Positions 16,202 to 26,089 are shown, counted from the first letter of the stretch. The stretch is DNA of 64,000 nucleotides from Chlorobiota bacterium (GCA_013151215.1 JAADIS010000005.1:1-64000); one strand, 5' to 3'. Made by a program: numbers and translations. Notes: generated by a model from the sequence alone, not told the origin.

Positions 16202-18376
16202 TTATTGTATGCCCCTCAATTGTATTATTATCGGCGCCCCGCTCAAGGAGATCTTAACTTTATTTACCTCTCTTTTATAAGAAACGCTTCTTGATGGCTT
16301 AGTTATGTCTATCGCATTCTTAATCATATAGTTGTGCGGTATTTCAACCCATTTAAGGATATTGTGCTTATCGGAAGTTGGACGCCATGCCACCAAAGCC
16401 CTCGTAGTTCCATTTTTATCGGAAAGGGCATAGCAGTACAGCTCATCGTTTTCAGTTACTACCTCCTTAAAATATAAGTCTTTTAATATTGGGTATGCCA
16501 TTTTAAATGCTTTGAAGGATAGTTTTTCGCGAAAACCGGCAGAATAGCTGGACAACAGCCCGCTGCGGTTGTGCATTATCGAGTTCCAATCGACATTTGC
16601 ATAAAAATACCAATAGAATTTCTCAACGCCCAGACGATAGAAGATCATCGCCTGGCGGAAAGCGTAAATTGCTTGTTCAAATTCACTTATGCAGTTTGGG
16701 TGAGTGCAGTCCTCACCGCCCCCGTCGCTGTCGAAACCGAATTCGGTAACATAGATGTTGTTTGGGAAGTTATTAGATAAAGCCCACACTCTCAAATTGT
16801 TGACCGACCAGGTCTCGGAACGGGGATCTTCCGGGTTAATAGTACTGCGCTTACCGTCATCGTCGAAAATATATGAATATATATGGGCGTTCAAACCATC
16901 GATTTTTGTGCCGGGCAAGACGAAATCAGGAAGATAGTTATTTGAGTAGGAGTATTTATCAAATGCCTGCAAGCCACACGGCAACACTTTAATGTTATAA
17001 GGCGATTCGGAAAAGCCTTCGGCCATTCCCCTGAGTATGCCCGAATATACATCCTTTGAATAGTCCCAGGGTTCGTTCCCTATCTCAACTAGGGCGATAG
17101 TGCTTTTTTTGCCAAAAAAGCCGGCAAATTGCCCGGCATAAAGTTTTCCCTGACTATATGGCGATGTCCAGTTTTTTTCAGGGAAATATTCATTGTTAAA
17201 TAAGATACATGCATCAATGTCCATCCCGTTTTTTCGCCAAACACCATATTCTTCTTTCCAGCTGAGCCATTTGTTGTTCAGGCTATCAGTCCCCTTCTCC
17301 CTCGAAATAAATTCAGGAGTGCTGCCCGGCTTGTCGATGTCCCAGTCGATACGGTGATAGTTTCTTGCCTGGGAGGTGATTTTGCTGAACTTCGCAGACC
17401 CCTGACGTGCGTTCAGTTTCGACGATGGCAGGCCGTATCCCCAACCCCAGATCCCATTAACACCAAAACTATCACCCCAGCTATTGTTGGATGAGCTTGC
17501 TTCGGGAGCTTTCCCGAATAGGCCGTAACGGTCGTAAACCGCGAACTCGCGATAACTGGCTTTGTTGTAAGGCAATGGCCTGAGATAAACCTTAATCATC
17601 AAAAAGCGGGCATAAATAGCCGGGTCGATTCTCAAGGCAATAGTGGCCACGGCTTTCGGCCTGAGGTTTTTTAGTTTTAACCAGTTAACCGAATCATTTG
17701 AATATAGCAGGCTGATGGAGTCAACCCCGTCCCAGTTTAAATGATTGCTCATTATTATTCCTATCTCAACTGTTTGCGGAAATTCAAAGCTTATCCACTC
17801 CGCAATATCCGAGTCAACCGCCGCCAACTCAAATAACTCATATAAGCTCCCGCTCTTTAGGATTATTTCTTTTACAACACTGTTGTTCTCCAGGTTTATG
17901 GTTTGCAAGCTGTAGTTTTGTTGCGGCCCGAAAGTGTTCATTTGTGATTTGCCATCGGAGAATTTAAGCTCTATATTTAAATCATCGGTAGTATTGAATT
18001 TCAAGACAAGGAATTTCAAAGGCCTGTTATTATATAGCTTGATGTGTAATGCCTTTTGGTTTATTTCAACTCTTGTGTCGGTGTTCCCGTCAAAAGCCAT
18101 CATATATTTGTTGTTGTTGCCCGGCAGCTCGAAATTCCCGTCGTCCAGAAATAAATTTTGCCCTTTAGCCCCTATAAAATTAGCGGGTAAGGGATTGTCC
18201 GATTCCCAAAAGGTATCTGTATTGCCATCCCTTATAAATTCGGCGTTTACGCCGGAGCTAACTGTCATCTTTGCGTTGATGTTAAGCGGGAGGATAATTC
18301 CGGCATCAAGGTTCAGCTGAGCGTGGGCGCTCGAAGCAATTACCAGTGTTAATAATATATTGAATAATTTCTTCAT
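16202..18376 (-). CDS. Secreted glycoside-hydrolase-like protein (clan A type)
   Basis: This 724-residue exported protein has a signal peptide (ending SSAHAQ). Residues about 35-285 contain two beta-sandwich regions with FIRDGNTDTFWESDN and AFDGNTDTRVEIN, which look like discoidin/carbohydrate-binding modules. From about 300 a TIM-barrel-like region follows, with VEIGNEPWDYS (E435, candidate acid/base) and IYVTEFGFDSDGG (E545, candidate nucleophile). This Asn-Glu then Glu pattern is typical of clan GH-A enzymes. A small C-terminal beta domain ends the protein without a T9SS tail. I cannot assign a CAZy family or substrate. It is transcribed alone. Confidence 0.65.
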   Translation of the reverse strand: MKKLFNILLTLVIASSAHAQLNLDAGIILPLNINAKMTVSSGVNAEFIRDGNTDTFWESDNPLPANFIGAKGQNLFLDDGNFELPGNNNKYMMAFDGNTDTRVEINQKALHIKLYNNRPLKFLVLKFNTTDDLNIELKFSDGKSQMNTFGPQQNYSLQTINLENNSVVKEIILKSGSLYELFELAAVDSDIAEWISFEFPQTVEIGIIMSNHLNWDGVDSISLLYSNDSVNWLKLKNLRPKAVATIALRIDPAIYARFLMIKVYLRPLPYNKASYREFAVYDRYGLFGKAPEASSSNNSWGDSFGVNGIWGWGYGLPSSKLNARQGSAKFSKITSQARNYHRIDWDIDKPGSTPEFISREKGTDSLNNKWLSWKEEYGVWRKNGMDIDACILFNNEYFPEKNWTSPYSQGKLYAGQFAGFFGKKSTIALVEIGNEPWDYSKDVYSGILRGMAEGFSESPYNIKVLPCGLQAFDKYSYSNNYLPDFVLPGTKIDGLNAHIYSYIFDDDGKRSTINPEDPRSETWSVNNLRVWALSNNFPNNIYVTEFGFDSDGGGEDCTHPNCISEFEQAIYAFRQAMIFYRLGVEKFYWYFYANVDWNSIMHNRSGLLSSYSAGFREKLSFKAFKMAYPILKDLYFKEVVTENDELYCYALSDKNGTTRALVAWRPTSDKHNILKWVEIPHNYMIKNAIDITKPSRSVSYKREVNKVKISLSGAPIIIQLRGIQ

Positions 18377-18420
18377 CTCAATTTAAGCCTTTCTTAAGCA
18401 TCTATAATTTATAATCAATG

Positions 18421-18591
18421 TTAAGCAGCGAAAACATAAAGTTGTCGTGCTTCTTGGCTTATGCCTTCAAAAGGATTGATGATGTTGCCCTCGTCAATTA
18501 AATCATAATCGTTAACTGCCTTGGCAATACGGTTTTTTTCATGCTCTTATGAAATCTTTTCTATAAACCGTAAACACGGACTGTAAGCCAT
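18421..18591 (-). pseudogene. Possible decayed small gene downstream of parE
   Basis: On the minus strand a 57-codon frame runs from an ATG at 18591 to TAA at 18421 with one in-frame TAA at 18549-18547. The downstream 41 residues (IAKAVNDYDLIDEG, then NPFEGISQEARQLYVFAA) look like real protein rather than random translation. Either an internal stop has killed a small gene, or this is the tail of a larger lost gene. No family is recognised. Confidence 0.3.
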
Positions 18592-18600
18592 ATATGTTTT

Positions 18601-20463
18601 TTAGGCCACCAGTATGTCTTCTGCGTTTACGTTTTCCTCAATGCGCAGATTGTTAATAATAAACTCTTGGCGCTTAGGTGTGTTTTTACCCATATAAAAC
18701 TCCAAAGTCTCGTTAATCGTGGTGTCGCGGCGAAGCACAACGGGTTCCAAGCGTATGTTGGTGCCTATAAAATGCTTGAATTCCGATGGTGATATCTCTC
18801 CCAGGCCCTTAAACCTGGTTATCTCCGGATTCGGTTTCAGTTTGTTGATGGCGTTGTTGCGCTCATGATCGGAATAGCAGTAAATTGTGCTTTTCTTGTT
18901 CCTGACCCTGAAAAGCGGCGTCTGTAAGATATATAAGTGCCCCCCTTTTATCAAATCTGGATAAAACTGCAGGAAAAACGTAAGCAACAACAATCTTATG
19001 TGCATTCCGTCAACATCGGCATCGGTTGCTATTACAATATTGTTGTATCTGAGGTTTTCCATGCTTTCATCGATGTTCAAAGCCGACTGCAGCAGGTTGA
19101 ACTCTTCGTTCTGATAAACAATCTTCTTGCTGAGCCCGTAGCTGTTCAAGGGTTTGCCCTTTAAGCTGAAAACCGCCTGGGTTTGAACGTCCCGCGATTT
19201 GGTGATCGATCCGCTTGCCGAATCACCCTCGGTAATAAACAATGTTGTTTCAAGCCGCTTTTCGTGATTATCGCCGAAATGGACTCTGCAATCCCTTAAT
19301 TTTTTGTTGTGGAGGCTTACCTTCTTAACGCTTTCGCGAGCAAGTTTCTTTATACCCGCCATATCTTTCCTCTCTTTTTCGCTCTGAAGTATTTTGCGGT
19401 ATAGCGCATCGGCATCCTCGCTATGGATATGGAGGTAATTATCGAGGTTGCGCTTGATTATATCATTAATATAGTTCCTAATTGTCTGGCCACCGGGTTC
19501 TATATGCTGCGAACCAAGTTTTGTCTTCGTTTGCGACTCGAAAACAGGCTCGGAAACTTTTATCGACATTGCCGCAAAAATAGATGTGCGGATATCGCTG
19601 GTTTCGAAATCCTTATTGAAAAACTCCCTTATCGCCCTGACTATGGCCTCGCGGAATGAAGTTTGGTGTGTTCCGCCCTGGGTAGTGTGCTGACCGTTTA
19701 CAAACGAATAATATTCTTCGCTATAGGTTCGCGAGCTGTGGCTGAAGGCACATTCAAAATCACCCTCCTTTATGTGGATGATAGGGTAGAGGAGAGGGCC
19801 GTTTCCGTTTAAGTTATGTTCCAACAAATCTATCAGGCCGTTTTTTGCCTGCATCTTTTGCCCGTTAAAAGTTATGGTAAGCCCGTTGTTCAGGAAGACA
19901 TAATTCCATAGCATCTCTTCAACATAGTCGAAGATGTATTTGAAGTTCCCGAAGATCTCATGATCGGGGACAAAGGATATAAGAGTACCTTGCTTCTCCG
20001 AGCAGTCAACAATTTTGGCATCATTGGTCATGTGGCCTCTATTATATTCAACGACTTTGGTCTTGCCTTCCCTAATCGATTGTGCCTTAAAGTATTCCGA
20101 AAGTGCATTTACCGCCTTCGAGCCAACGCCGTTGAGGCCGACAGCCTTTTTGAAAACCTTGGAGTCGTATTTTGCACCGGTATTTATCTTGCTCACACAA
20201 GCGTCAACCTTGCCAAGGGGCATGCCCCGCCCGAAATCCCTGACGCTCACCTCCCCCTCGTTTATGATTACTTCGATTGTCTGCCCGTGCCCCATTACAA
20301 ACTCGTCTATGGAGTTGTCGATGATTTCCTTTAATAACACATAAATCCCGTCATCTTGTGAACTTCCATCACCAAGTTTGCCGATGTACATGCCCGGGCG
20401 AAGCCTGATATGTTCTTTCCAATCGAGCGACCTTACGCTATCTTCGTTGTAATCTGCCGTCAT
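18601..20463 (-). CDS. parE: DNA topoisomerase IV subunit B
   Basis: This is the 620-residue ATPase subunit of topoisomerase IV, which unlinks daughter chromosomes. The GHKL ATPase domain has [27 protein letters not shown] and [14 protein letters not shown]. The TOPRIM domain has [17 protein letters not shown] and [10 protein letters not shown], and the C-terminus has [10 protein letters not shown]. The [19 protein letters not shown] text separates ParE of this phylum from GyrB. In many Bacteroidota parC directly follows; here the downstream DNA holds only a decayed small frame and then the glycoside-hydrolase-like gene. A minus-strand -7 box lies at 20481-20488. Confidence 0.93.
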   Translation of the reverse strand: MTADYNEDSVRSLDWKEHIRLRPGMYIGKLGDGSSQDDGIYVLLKEIIDNSIDEFVMGHGQTIEVIINEGEVSVRDFGRGMPLGKVDACVSKINTGAKYDSKVFKKAVGLNGVGSKAVNALSEYFKAQSIREGKTKVVEYNRGHMTNDAKIVDCSEKQGTLISFVPDHEIFGNFKYIFDYVEEMLWNYVFLNNGLTITFNGQKMQAKNGLIDLLEHNLNGNGPLLYPIIHIKEGDFECAFSHSSRTYSEEYYSFVNGQHTTQGGTHQTSFREAIVRAIREFFNKDFETSDIRTSIFAAMSIKVSEPVFESQTKTKLGSQHIEPGGQTIRNYINDIIKRNLDNYLHIHSEDADALYRKILQSEKERKDMAGIKKLARESVKKVSLHNKKLRDCRVHFGDNHEKRLETTLFITEGDSASGSITKSRDVQTQAVFSLKGKPLNSYGLSKKIVYQNEEFNLLQSALNIDESMENLRYNNIVIATDADVDGMHIRLLLLTFFLQFYPDLIKGGHLYILQTPLFRVRNKKSTIYCYSDHERNNAINKLKPNPEITRFKGLGEISPSEFKHFIGTNIRLEPVVLRRDTTINETLEFYMGKNTPKRQEFIINNLRIEENVNAEDILVA

Positions 20464-20480
20464 TTATTCTTAATTTGACA

Positions 20481-20488
20481 CAAAAATA
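20481..20488 (-). promoter_or_regulatory. -7 promoter box of parE
   Basis: On the minus strand this reads TATTTTTG, a perfect TAnnTTTG, 17 bases before the parE ATG at 20463. Confidence 0.45.
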
Positions 20489-20595
20489 TCAACTTGTGCC
20501 TTACGAATTACACTATTTTGTTTTAGTTTTTAAACAGAAATTGTTGAAAACAACCTTAAATAAAGGCTTTCAGGTATTTAGCCTGATTAATTCAT

Positions 20596-20630
20596 AAAAA
20601 AAAGCCATTGTTCAAGTAAATGGCTTTTTT
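20596..20630 (-). terminator. Bidirectional-looking terminator after DUF2892 gene
   Basis: AAAAAAGCCATT and AATGGCTTTTTT form a 12-bp stem around a nine-base loop. It sits 14 bases beyond the stop of the minus-strand DUF2892 gene and upstream of parE, so it insulates parE. Confidence 0.8.
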
Positions 20631-20643
20631 CAGTAGTTTTCTT

Positions 20644-20826
20644 CTACTCTTTTCTGGTACTGACCCCGAAAGGCAGATAGAGGGGGCACGAGCCCATCAA
20701 CGCTGTTGCTATTGGTACTATTGCCACTAAGCCCCACCACGTTTGATAATAATACCCCAGCGCGGCAATGATGATTGCCAATAAAACCCTGACTGCCGCA
20801 TCAATTTTTCCTACGTTCTTTTTCAT
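20644..20826 (-). CDS. DUF2892 (YgaP-type) small membrane protein
   Basis: This 60-residue protein starts MKKNVGKIDAAVRVLLAI and has two hydrophobic helices, followed by GSCPLYLPFGVSTRKE. This is the DUF2892 pattern, the transmembrane part found at the end of YgaP-like rhodaneses but also as free small proteins. The conserved NVGxxD...R start and CPLYxPFG end are present. It lies just downstream of a Crp/Fnr regulator on the same strand. Its function is unknown. Confidence 0.85.
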   Translation of the reverse strand: MKKNVGKIDAAVRVLLAIIIAALGYYYQTWWGLVAIVPIATALMGSCPLYLPFGVSTRKE

Positions 20827-20889
20827 CTTTTTATTTTTTTGTTAGTGAGCAAAAATAGCTTGTCCGATATAAAATCTTGGTGACTTGGG

Positions 20890-21528
20890 TTACAAAGCGT
20901 CAAAAATCTCTATCTTGGCCCGGTGGTTTTTTATAATGCCCTGTTTTTCAAGTTGTTTTAAAAGGCGTGATATTACTTCCCGGGCCGTCCCCAGCTCTTC
21001 GGCGATATGTTTGTGGGTTGCAAACACATATTTGGTGCCATTTTCAAGGCTAACGTTCTTCTTTAGATATTCCAACAAGCGGCTATCGATACTTTTAAAG
21101 CTTATGGCATCTATGAACTCTATCAGCTCATTAAAGCGCTTATTGAAAAGTTCAAGCACAAATTTATTCAAGTACGGAAACTGCTTGATCATTTTGTCTA
21201 GCTTGCCCACCGGAATGGCCAGCAGTCTGGTGTCTTTGTCCGTCAAGGCATAAGCTACGCTTTTTTTGTTGTTTAAGCCTGCCGAGATGGAGAGCGCACA
21301 GCTTTCGCCCGGGTTAATATAGTATAACAATACTTCCTTCCCCGACTCGTCGTTTCTCATTACCTTTATTCTTCCTTCGATTACCAAGGGTACAACTTTA
21401 ACATATTCGTTGTTGCGCAAAATCATTACGTTATTTGGTATTTCCATAACGGAAGATTGATTCTCAAGTGCTATTACCAATTCCTTGTTAGGGAAAAGCT
21501 TGGAAAGAAAAATCCCCAGATCATCCAT
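20890..21528 (-). CDS. Crp/Fnr-family transcriptional regulator
   Basis: This 212-residue protein has an N-terminal cyclic-nucleotide-binding-like beta barrel (about 20-130) and a C-terminal winged helix (about 145-212). The helix-turn-helix reads HKHIAEELGTAREVISRLLKQLE. There is no N-terminal cysteine cluster, so it is not an oxygen-sensing Fnr of the FeS type, and the cAMP-binding RxS signature is not obvious. The ligand is unknown. Its ATG overlaps the end of the EamA gene by eight bases. Because DUF2892 is the next gene, it may regulate or be regulated with it. Confidence 0.9.
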   Translation of the reverse strand: MDDLGIFLSKLFPNKELVIALENQSSVMEIPNNVMILRNNEYVKVVPLVIEGRIKVMRNDESGKEVLLYYINPGESCALSISAGLNNKKSVAYALTDKDTRLLAIPVGKLDKMIKQFPYLNKFVLELFNKRFNELIEFIDAISFKSIDSRLLEYLKKNVSLENGTKYVFATHKHIAEELGTAREVISRLLKQLEKQGIIKNHRAKIEIFDAL

Positions 21529-22414
21529 TGGCTTTATTTTTTAATTTTCCTGTGGATATAAGGATTACGCCCAATATGGTAAAGCTCCCGCCAATCAACT
21601 GAATGGAGGCAGGCACTTTGTCAAAAATGACAAAAGCCCCCAAAAGCACGAATAAACTACGCGAGGTGCCAATCATGGATGCCTTTGAGGCATCTATGAA
21701 CTTCAAGGTAAAATATCCGAGGGTTCCTGTTAAAAACGGCCCCAAGACAGAACCAATGCCTATGTTCACCAATGCTGAAGACGGGATCCTCAAACCGAGG
21801 CCGAAATAAAAGAGTGCTGCAACAGAGGCAGTGAAAAGAAATAGTATCCTTGCCAATGCAAGAAACGAAGGGTCGAGTTTTTTGATATTCCTCTTTGCGA
21901 TGACCGTTGAGAACGCATAAATAATTCCGGAAATAAACACGTATTGGCTGCCCTCTATGAAAAAGTTGTTAATCCCTCCACCTTTATAAGATATGATAAA
22001 AGCCCCTGTTAGCGTAACCAGCATGCCAATTCCTTCCAAAATGTTAAAGCGCTCCTTTAAGACGACAAATCCCAATGTTGCTATCAACAGAGGATTGATA
22101 TTTGCCAGAAAAGAAACAGTAGCGGGATTTTCAACGGTGTTGACCGATAAAAAGAAAAATATGGTGCCAAACATTTCCAGCGATGCGATTAGGCTTAATA
22201 TCGCCCAGCTGCGCTTTTCAAGAAATATGATTTTCTTATACTTTTTGGTTGCTATTATAAATATCAAATTCCATATTATGCCCAAACCAAACCATAAGGT
22301 GCCAAACTGGGCCAAATGGACCTCGTTCAGCGCCGATTTGCTGAAGATATAAACATTGCTGACGGCAAAAGCCGCTGCCAAAGCCAGAAAAATTCCCTTA
22401 GTGTTCGTCTTCAA
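21521..22414 (-). CDS. EamA/DMT-family transporter
   Basis: This 297-residue inner-membrane protein has ten hydrophobic helices in two EamA repeats (first half with ENPATVSFLANINPLLIA, second with ASKASMIGTSRSLFVLLGAF). The family exports metabolites or exchanges small solutes; the substrate cannot be told. It starts with TTG at 22414, overlapping the flippase gene end by 17 bases, and its stop overlaps the Crp/Fnr start by eight. The three genes therefore look like one translationally coupled unit. Confidence 0.88.
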   Translation of the reverse strand: MKTNTKGIFLALAAAFAVSNVYIFSKSALNEVHLAQFGTLWFGLGIIWNLIFIIATKKYKKIIFLEKRSWAILSLIASLEMFGTIFFFLSVNTVENPATVSFLANINPLLIATLGFVVLKERFNILEGIGMLVTLTGAFIISYKGGGINNFFIEGSQYVFISGIIYAFSTVIAKRNIKKLDPSFLALARILFLFTASVAALFYFGLGLRIPSSALVNIGIGSVLGPFLTGTLGYFTLKFIDASKASMIGTSRSLFVLLGAFVIFDKVPASIQLIGGSFTILGVILISTGKLKNKANG

Positions 22415-23711
22415 TGTTTTTATCGTTTATTAAAGTTAGGATGATTATCTTAAAATCAATGAAATCCTTTTTTTCGGGCAGCCACTGCCTGAACATAACA
22501 CCTGTTTGTTTCTTGAAAACAAAATACTGGTACACCACAGTTGATGAGTAACTTACTGAGGCCGTTAGTGCTGCTCCGAGATATCCGAGAACAGGAATTA
22601 AGACTAATGCGAAGGTGATAGTGAAAGCAAACCCCACTATATTAGCCCATAAACTGATTTTTGGATTTCCCAGCCCCGAGAAATAATGCGAGAAAATAGT
22701 GTTTGCAGAGAGGGCAAGAACCCCGGGGCTCAATGCAAGGATGATATATTTTATTCCCACAAATTCCTTGGTAAATAAATACTCGTATGCCCCAACGGGA
22801 ATAACCAAAAGAACCACAAGACCTATGAAAGTAAGCAAAACGCTCAACTTCATCAATTTAACGGTCAACGAAACAGCATATATCCTGTCGTCGGAATTTG
22901 AGATCGCGCTAAACTGCACCAATGAAATGCTCTGACCTATGAGCCGCAAACCTTCACTAAGCTGAACGCCGGCATTATAGACCCCAAGCGACGACAAGCC
23001 AGCCATCGAACTAATAAAATAAAAGCTAATCCTTTTGTTCAGGATATGAAATCCATTGGCTATCTGGCTTATAAGCCCAAAACTGAACATCTCCTTGACA
23101 ATTTCCCCGGGATGTAGATTGCCTCCAAAGTTAAAATACCTTATTGTAAAAACAGTGCTTAAGGCAAAGCCTACGCCATAAGAAATCTCAAGAGCGCTGA
23201 TATATGAAGTATAATCCTGATGCCGCGCTACAAAAAGCAGATAAATAAGTGAAGAGATAAAACTGAGTATCTGTACGACAAAAACAATATTATACTGTTT
23301 AATCTTTCCTTTTCCAATCAACAAATTATAGTGTGTGAGCATAAATGCGTTCAATGCTGCCAGGACCAAAACACTCTTTTCTTCTCCCGGAGGTATTAGC
23401 CTGTGAAACAAGTCAGGGGAAAAATCCTGAAAGATATAAATAGCCATTGCAAACAAAAGAAGGACTATTAATATCCATAAGTATGATATGACCAACAACG
23501 CCAGCTGGTTTTTCCGGGGGCTGAAATATATCAAGGCCCCGCCACCCAACAAATCAACAAAAATCTGGATAATGCTTATTGCAACGACAACTAAGCCGAT
23601 AATACCATAGCCCTCCCTGCCGATATACCTGCTAATAAGTATGATAACAGCCAAATTGATGATTGCATTAAGAATCCTGCTAAGGGCTGTCCCTAATATT
23701 TTATTTATCAT
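22398..23711 (-). CDS. Oligosaccharide flippase family protein (Wzx-like)
   Basis: This 437-residue membrane protein has about 12-14 helices and a polysaccharide-synthesis/flippase pattern: N-terminal MINKILGTALSRILNAIINLAVI, IGREGYGIIGL and, in the middle, FHILNKRISFYFISSMAGLSSLGVYNAGVQL. Such proteins move lipid-linked sugars to the outer leaflet. It heads the flippase-EamA-Crp unit. The divergent gene at 23958 encodes a glycosyltransferase, which fits a role in surface glycan export. A 66-codon frame overlapping its start on the same strand is not gene-like. Confidence 0.85.
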   Translation of the reverse strand: MINKILGTALSRILNAIINLAVIILISRYIGREGYGIIGLVVVAISIIQIFVDLLGGGALIYFSPRKNQLALLVISYLWILIVLLLFAMAIYIFQDFSPDLFHRLIPPGEEKSVLVLAALNAFMLTHYNLLIGKGKIKQYNIVFVVQILSFISSLIYLLFVARHQDYTSYISALEISYGVGFALSTVFTIRYFNFGGNLHPGEIVKEMFSFGLISQIANGFHILNKRISFYFISSMAGLSSLGVYNAGVQLSEGLRLIGQSISLVQFSAISNSDDRIYAVSLTVKLMKLSVLLTFIGLVVLLVIPVGAYEYLFTKEFVGIKYIILALSPGVLALSANTIFSHYFSGLGNPKISLWANIVGFAFTITFALVLIPVLGYLGAALTASVSYSSTVVYQYFVFKKQTGVMFRQWLPEKKDFIDFKIIILTLINDKNIEDEH

Positions 23712-23945
23712 ATTTAATTATTGGGGCAATTTCGGGAAAATTATCACTTATGCCCATATTATAATATTTACATTGGCTAAAATATGAATTTTGAAGTATT
23801 GAAAATATAATTTTCAAACAAGACAGGTGAAACTTATAAATTGTTGATAATAATAATATCACAAAACTAATCGCATCAATAAAATAATTTAATTTGCCCA
23901 AGTGCTATAAAAGCGATATTACGAACACCGATAATGCTAAATTAT

Positions 23946-23953
23946 TATTTTTG
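23946..23953 (+). promoter_or_regulatory. -7 box abutting the GTG of the GT2 fusion
   Basis: TATTTTTG is a perfect TAnnTTTG and ends four bases before the GTG at 23958, so the mRNA is probably leaderless. Confidence 0.5.
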
Positions 23954-23957
23954 AGCC

Positions 23958-25919
23958 GTGAAATTAAGCGTAGTTATTGTTAATTATAATGTTGAGTATT
24001 TCCTGGAGCAATGTCTTTCGTCGGTTTATAAAGCCATGCAAGATATTCAGGGCGAGGTTATTGTAATCGACAACAATTCCGTTGACGGCAGCTGTGCAAT
24101 GGTTCGCAAAAAATTCCCGGAAGTAATTTTAATTGCCAATACCGATAATAAAGGTTTTTCGAGAGCCAATAACCAGGGGATAAAAATCAGCAAAGGCCAA
24201 TATGTTTTAATATTGAATCCGGATACCGTTGTCGAGGACGATACTTTCGCAAAAATCCTGAACTTCATGGACAAAACCCCTGATGCCGGGGCGCTGGGAG
24301 TTAAAATGCTGGATGGCTCAGGGAAGTTCCTGCCCGAATCTAAACGCGGGCTTCCAACTCCTTCGGCGGCATTTTATAAAATGTCCGGCATATCGGCACT
24401 GTTCCCGAGGTCGAAGAGGTTTTCAAAATATCATCTCGGTTATCTCGATCACGACAAGATACATAAAGTTGAAATACTTGCAGGCGCATTTATGCTTTTG
24501 CGGAAGTCAGTGCTGGACGAGATAGGACTGCTTGACGAGGACTTTTTTATGTATGGCGAGGATATCGACCTGTCGTACAGGGTTATAAAAGCCGGATACT
24601 TTAATTATTATTTCCCCGAAACACGTATTATACATTATAAGGGGGAGAGCACTAAAAAGTCGAGCGTAAATTATGTGCTTGTGTTTTATAATGCCATGGT
24701 AATCTTTGCGCGCAAGCATTTCACCGACAATAACGCTAGGGCTTTTGCCGGGCTTATCAAGGTAGCAGTTTATTTCAGGGCATTGCTGGCAATAATTTCA
24801 CGGCTCTTCGGCCGTTTGAGCCTGCCTTTCATCGACGGCGCACTACTTTATGGAGGGGCTTATTTTTTAAAAGTCGTTTGGGGAAGAAACTTTATATATT
24901 CCGAAGGAGGCAACTATCCGGTTTTGTTGGTAACTACAATATTGCCGTCTTACGTAATTATCTGGTTGTTGTCGGTTTATTTTACCGGAGGCTACGACCG
25001 ACCCGTTAAGATACGCAAGTCGGTGAGCGGCCTATTGGTCGGAACCATTATCATTCTTGTGCTTTACGCACTTCTGCCCGAGAACCTGAGATTTTCAAGA
25101 GCCTTGATATTGTTGAGTACCCTCTGGGGGGTCCTGACACTCCCCTTTGCCCGTTATTTGCTCCATCACCTGAAGGTTTCCTGGATTCAAATGGGCGATA
25201 AGGAAAAAAGCCGATTCATAATTATTGGTAATAAAAAGGAGGCCGGCAGGGTAAAGGACTTGCTGAAAACCTCATTGTTAAAACCCGAATATGTAGGATT
25301 GGTTTTCCCTGACAGAAATAAAGCGGCAGATGACGAGTTCATCGGAAATATTAGCCAGGTCAGGGATATTATCGAAATTTATGAAATAGATGAAGTGATA
25401 TTTTGCTCGGCAGATGTAAAACATCAAATAATTATCGATAAAATGGCGGAATTGCAAAATGCCCATATCGACTTCAAAATCGCCCCCAAGGACGGGCTGT
25501 CCATAATAGGCTCAAACTCAATACATACACGTGGCGACCTATATACCGTTGGGATCAATGCTATTGGCAAGGTTGAGAATAAACGGAATAAAAGGCTGCT
25601 CGATTTTGCCCTGAGCTTTATAATGTTGCCGCTAATACCCATATTAATATTTGTCCAGAAAAAGCCATTTGGCTTTATAAGAAATGTATTTGGTGTTTTG
25701 TTTGGGGCGAAATCGTGGGTCGGCTATTATAAATCATCGGGTATATCACACAAATTGCCGAAAATAAAACCTTCGGTGTTGAACACTATCGACGGCATGA
25801 AATCGAAAAACTACAAAAAGCGTATAACCGACGACCTCAACCTGCTGTATGCCCGCGATTATAGCGTCTGGAAGGATATCAATATCATCTTTTACGCTTT
25901 CCGCGATTTGGGAAAGTAA
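23958..25919 (+). CDS. GT2 glycosyltransferase fused to degenerate sugar-phosphate transferase
   Basis: This 653-residue protein has three parts. Residues 1 to about 270 are a family 2 glycosyltransferase with VVIVNYNVEYFLEQCL, IDNNSVDGS, LNPDTVVEDD and EDIDLSYR. Residues about 315-405 are transmembrane helices. Residues about 415-520 form a Rossmann-like domain (RFIIIGNKKEAGRVKDLL) like that in polyprenyl-phosphate glycosyl-1-phosphate transferases. The tail aligns with the end of the sugar-transferase domain (KRLLDFALSF, GAKSWVGYY, YSVWKDINII) but lacks the catalytic Asp-Glu region and the Pro-Gly signature. The start is GTG at 23958, just behind a promoter box. It probably builds lipid-linked or surface glycans. 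Confidence 0.82.
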   Translation: MKLSVVIVNYNVEYFLEQCLSSVYKAMQDIQGEVIVIDNNSVDGSCAMVRKKFPEVILIANTDNKGFSRANNQGIKISKGQYVLILNPDTVVEDDTFAKILNFMDKTPDAGALGVKMLDGSGKFLPESKRGLPTPSAAFYKMSGISALFPRSKRFSKYHLGYLDHDKIHKVEILAGAFMLLRKSVLDEIGLLDEDFFMYGEDIDLSYRVIKAGYFNYYFPETRIIHYKGESTKKSSVNYVLVFYNAMVIFARKHFTDNNARAFAGLIKVAVYFRALLAIISRLFGRLSLPFIDGALLYGGAYFLKVVWGRNFIYSEGGNYPVLLVTTILPSYVIIWLLSVYFTGGYDRPVKIRKSVSGLLVGTIIILVLYALLPENLRFSRALILLSTLWGVLTLPFARYLLHHLKVSWIQMGDKEKSRFIIIGNKKEAGRVKDLLKTSLLKPEYVGLVFPDRNKAADDEFIGNISQVRDIIEIYEIDEVIFCSADVKHQIIIDKMAELQNAHIDFKIAPKDGLSIIGSNSIHTRGDLYTVGINAIGKVENKRNKRLLDFALSFIMLPLIPILIFVQKKPFGFIRNVFGVLFGAKSWVGYYKSSGISHKLPKIKPSVLNTIDGMKSKNYKKRITDDLNLLYARDYSVWKDINIIFYAFRDLGK

Positions 25920-26089
25920 GGCTTATTGGTTGCGACTGCCGGACCGCGAATGCTAATCGGGCGCAATGGCAATTACTTGATCCCATTCATCTATCTAAGC
26001 TCAATAGGTCCTTAAGGTTTTATGATATGCACATTTTCAAGTACATGCAAAATATAATTCAAAGGATGATTATCAATCGCTTTTTTTTC

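Noticed and set aside
23701-23901. 66-codon minus-strand frame overlapping the flippase start
   Set aside because: No family resemblance; it occupies the promoter region between two divergent genes.
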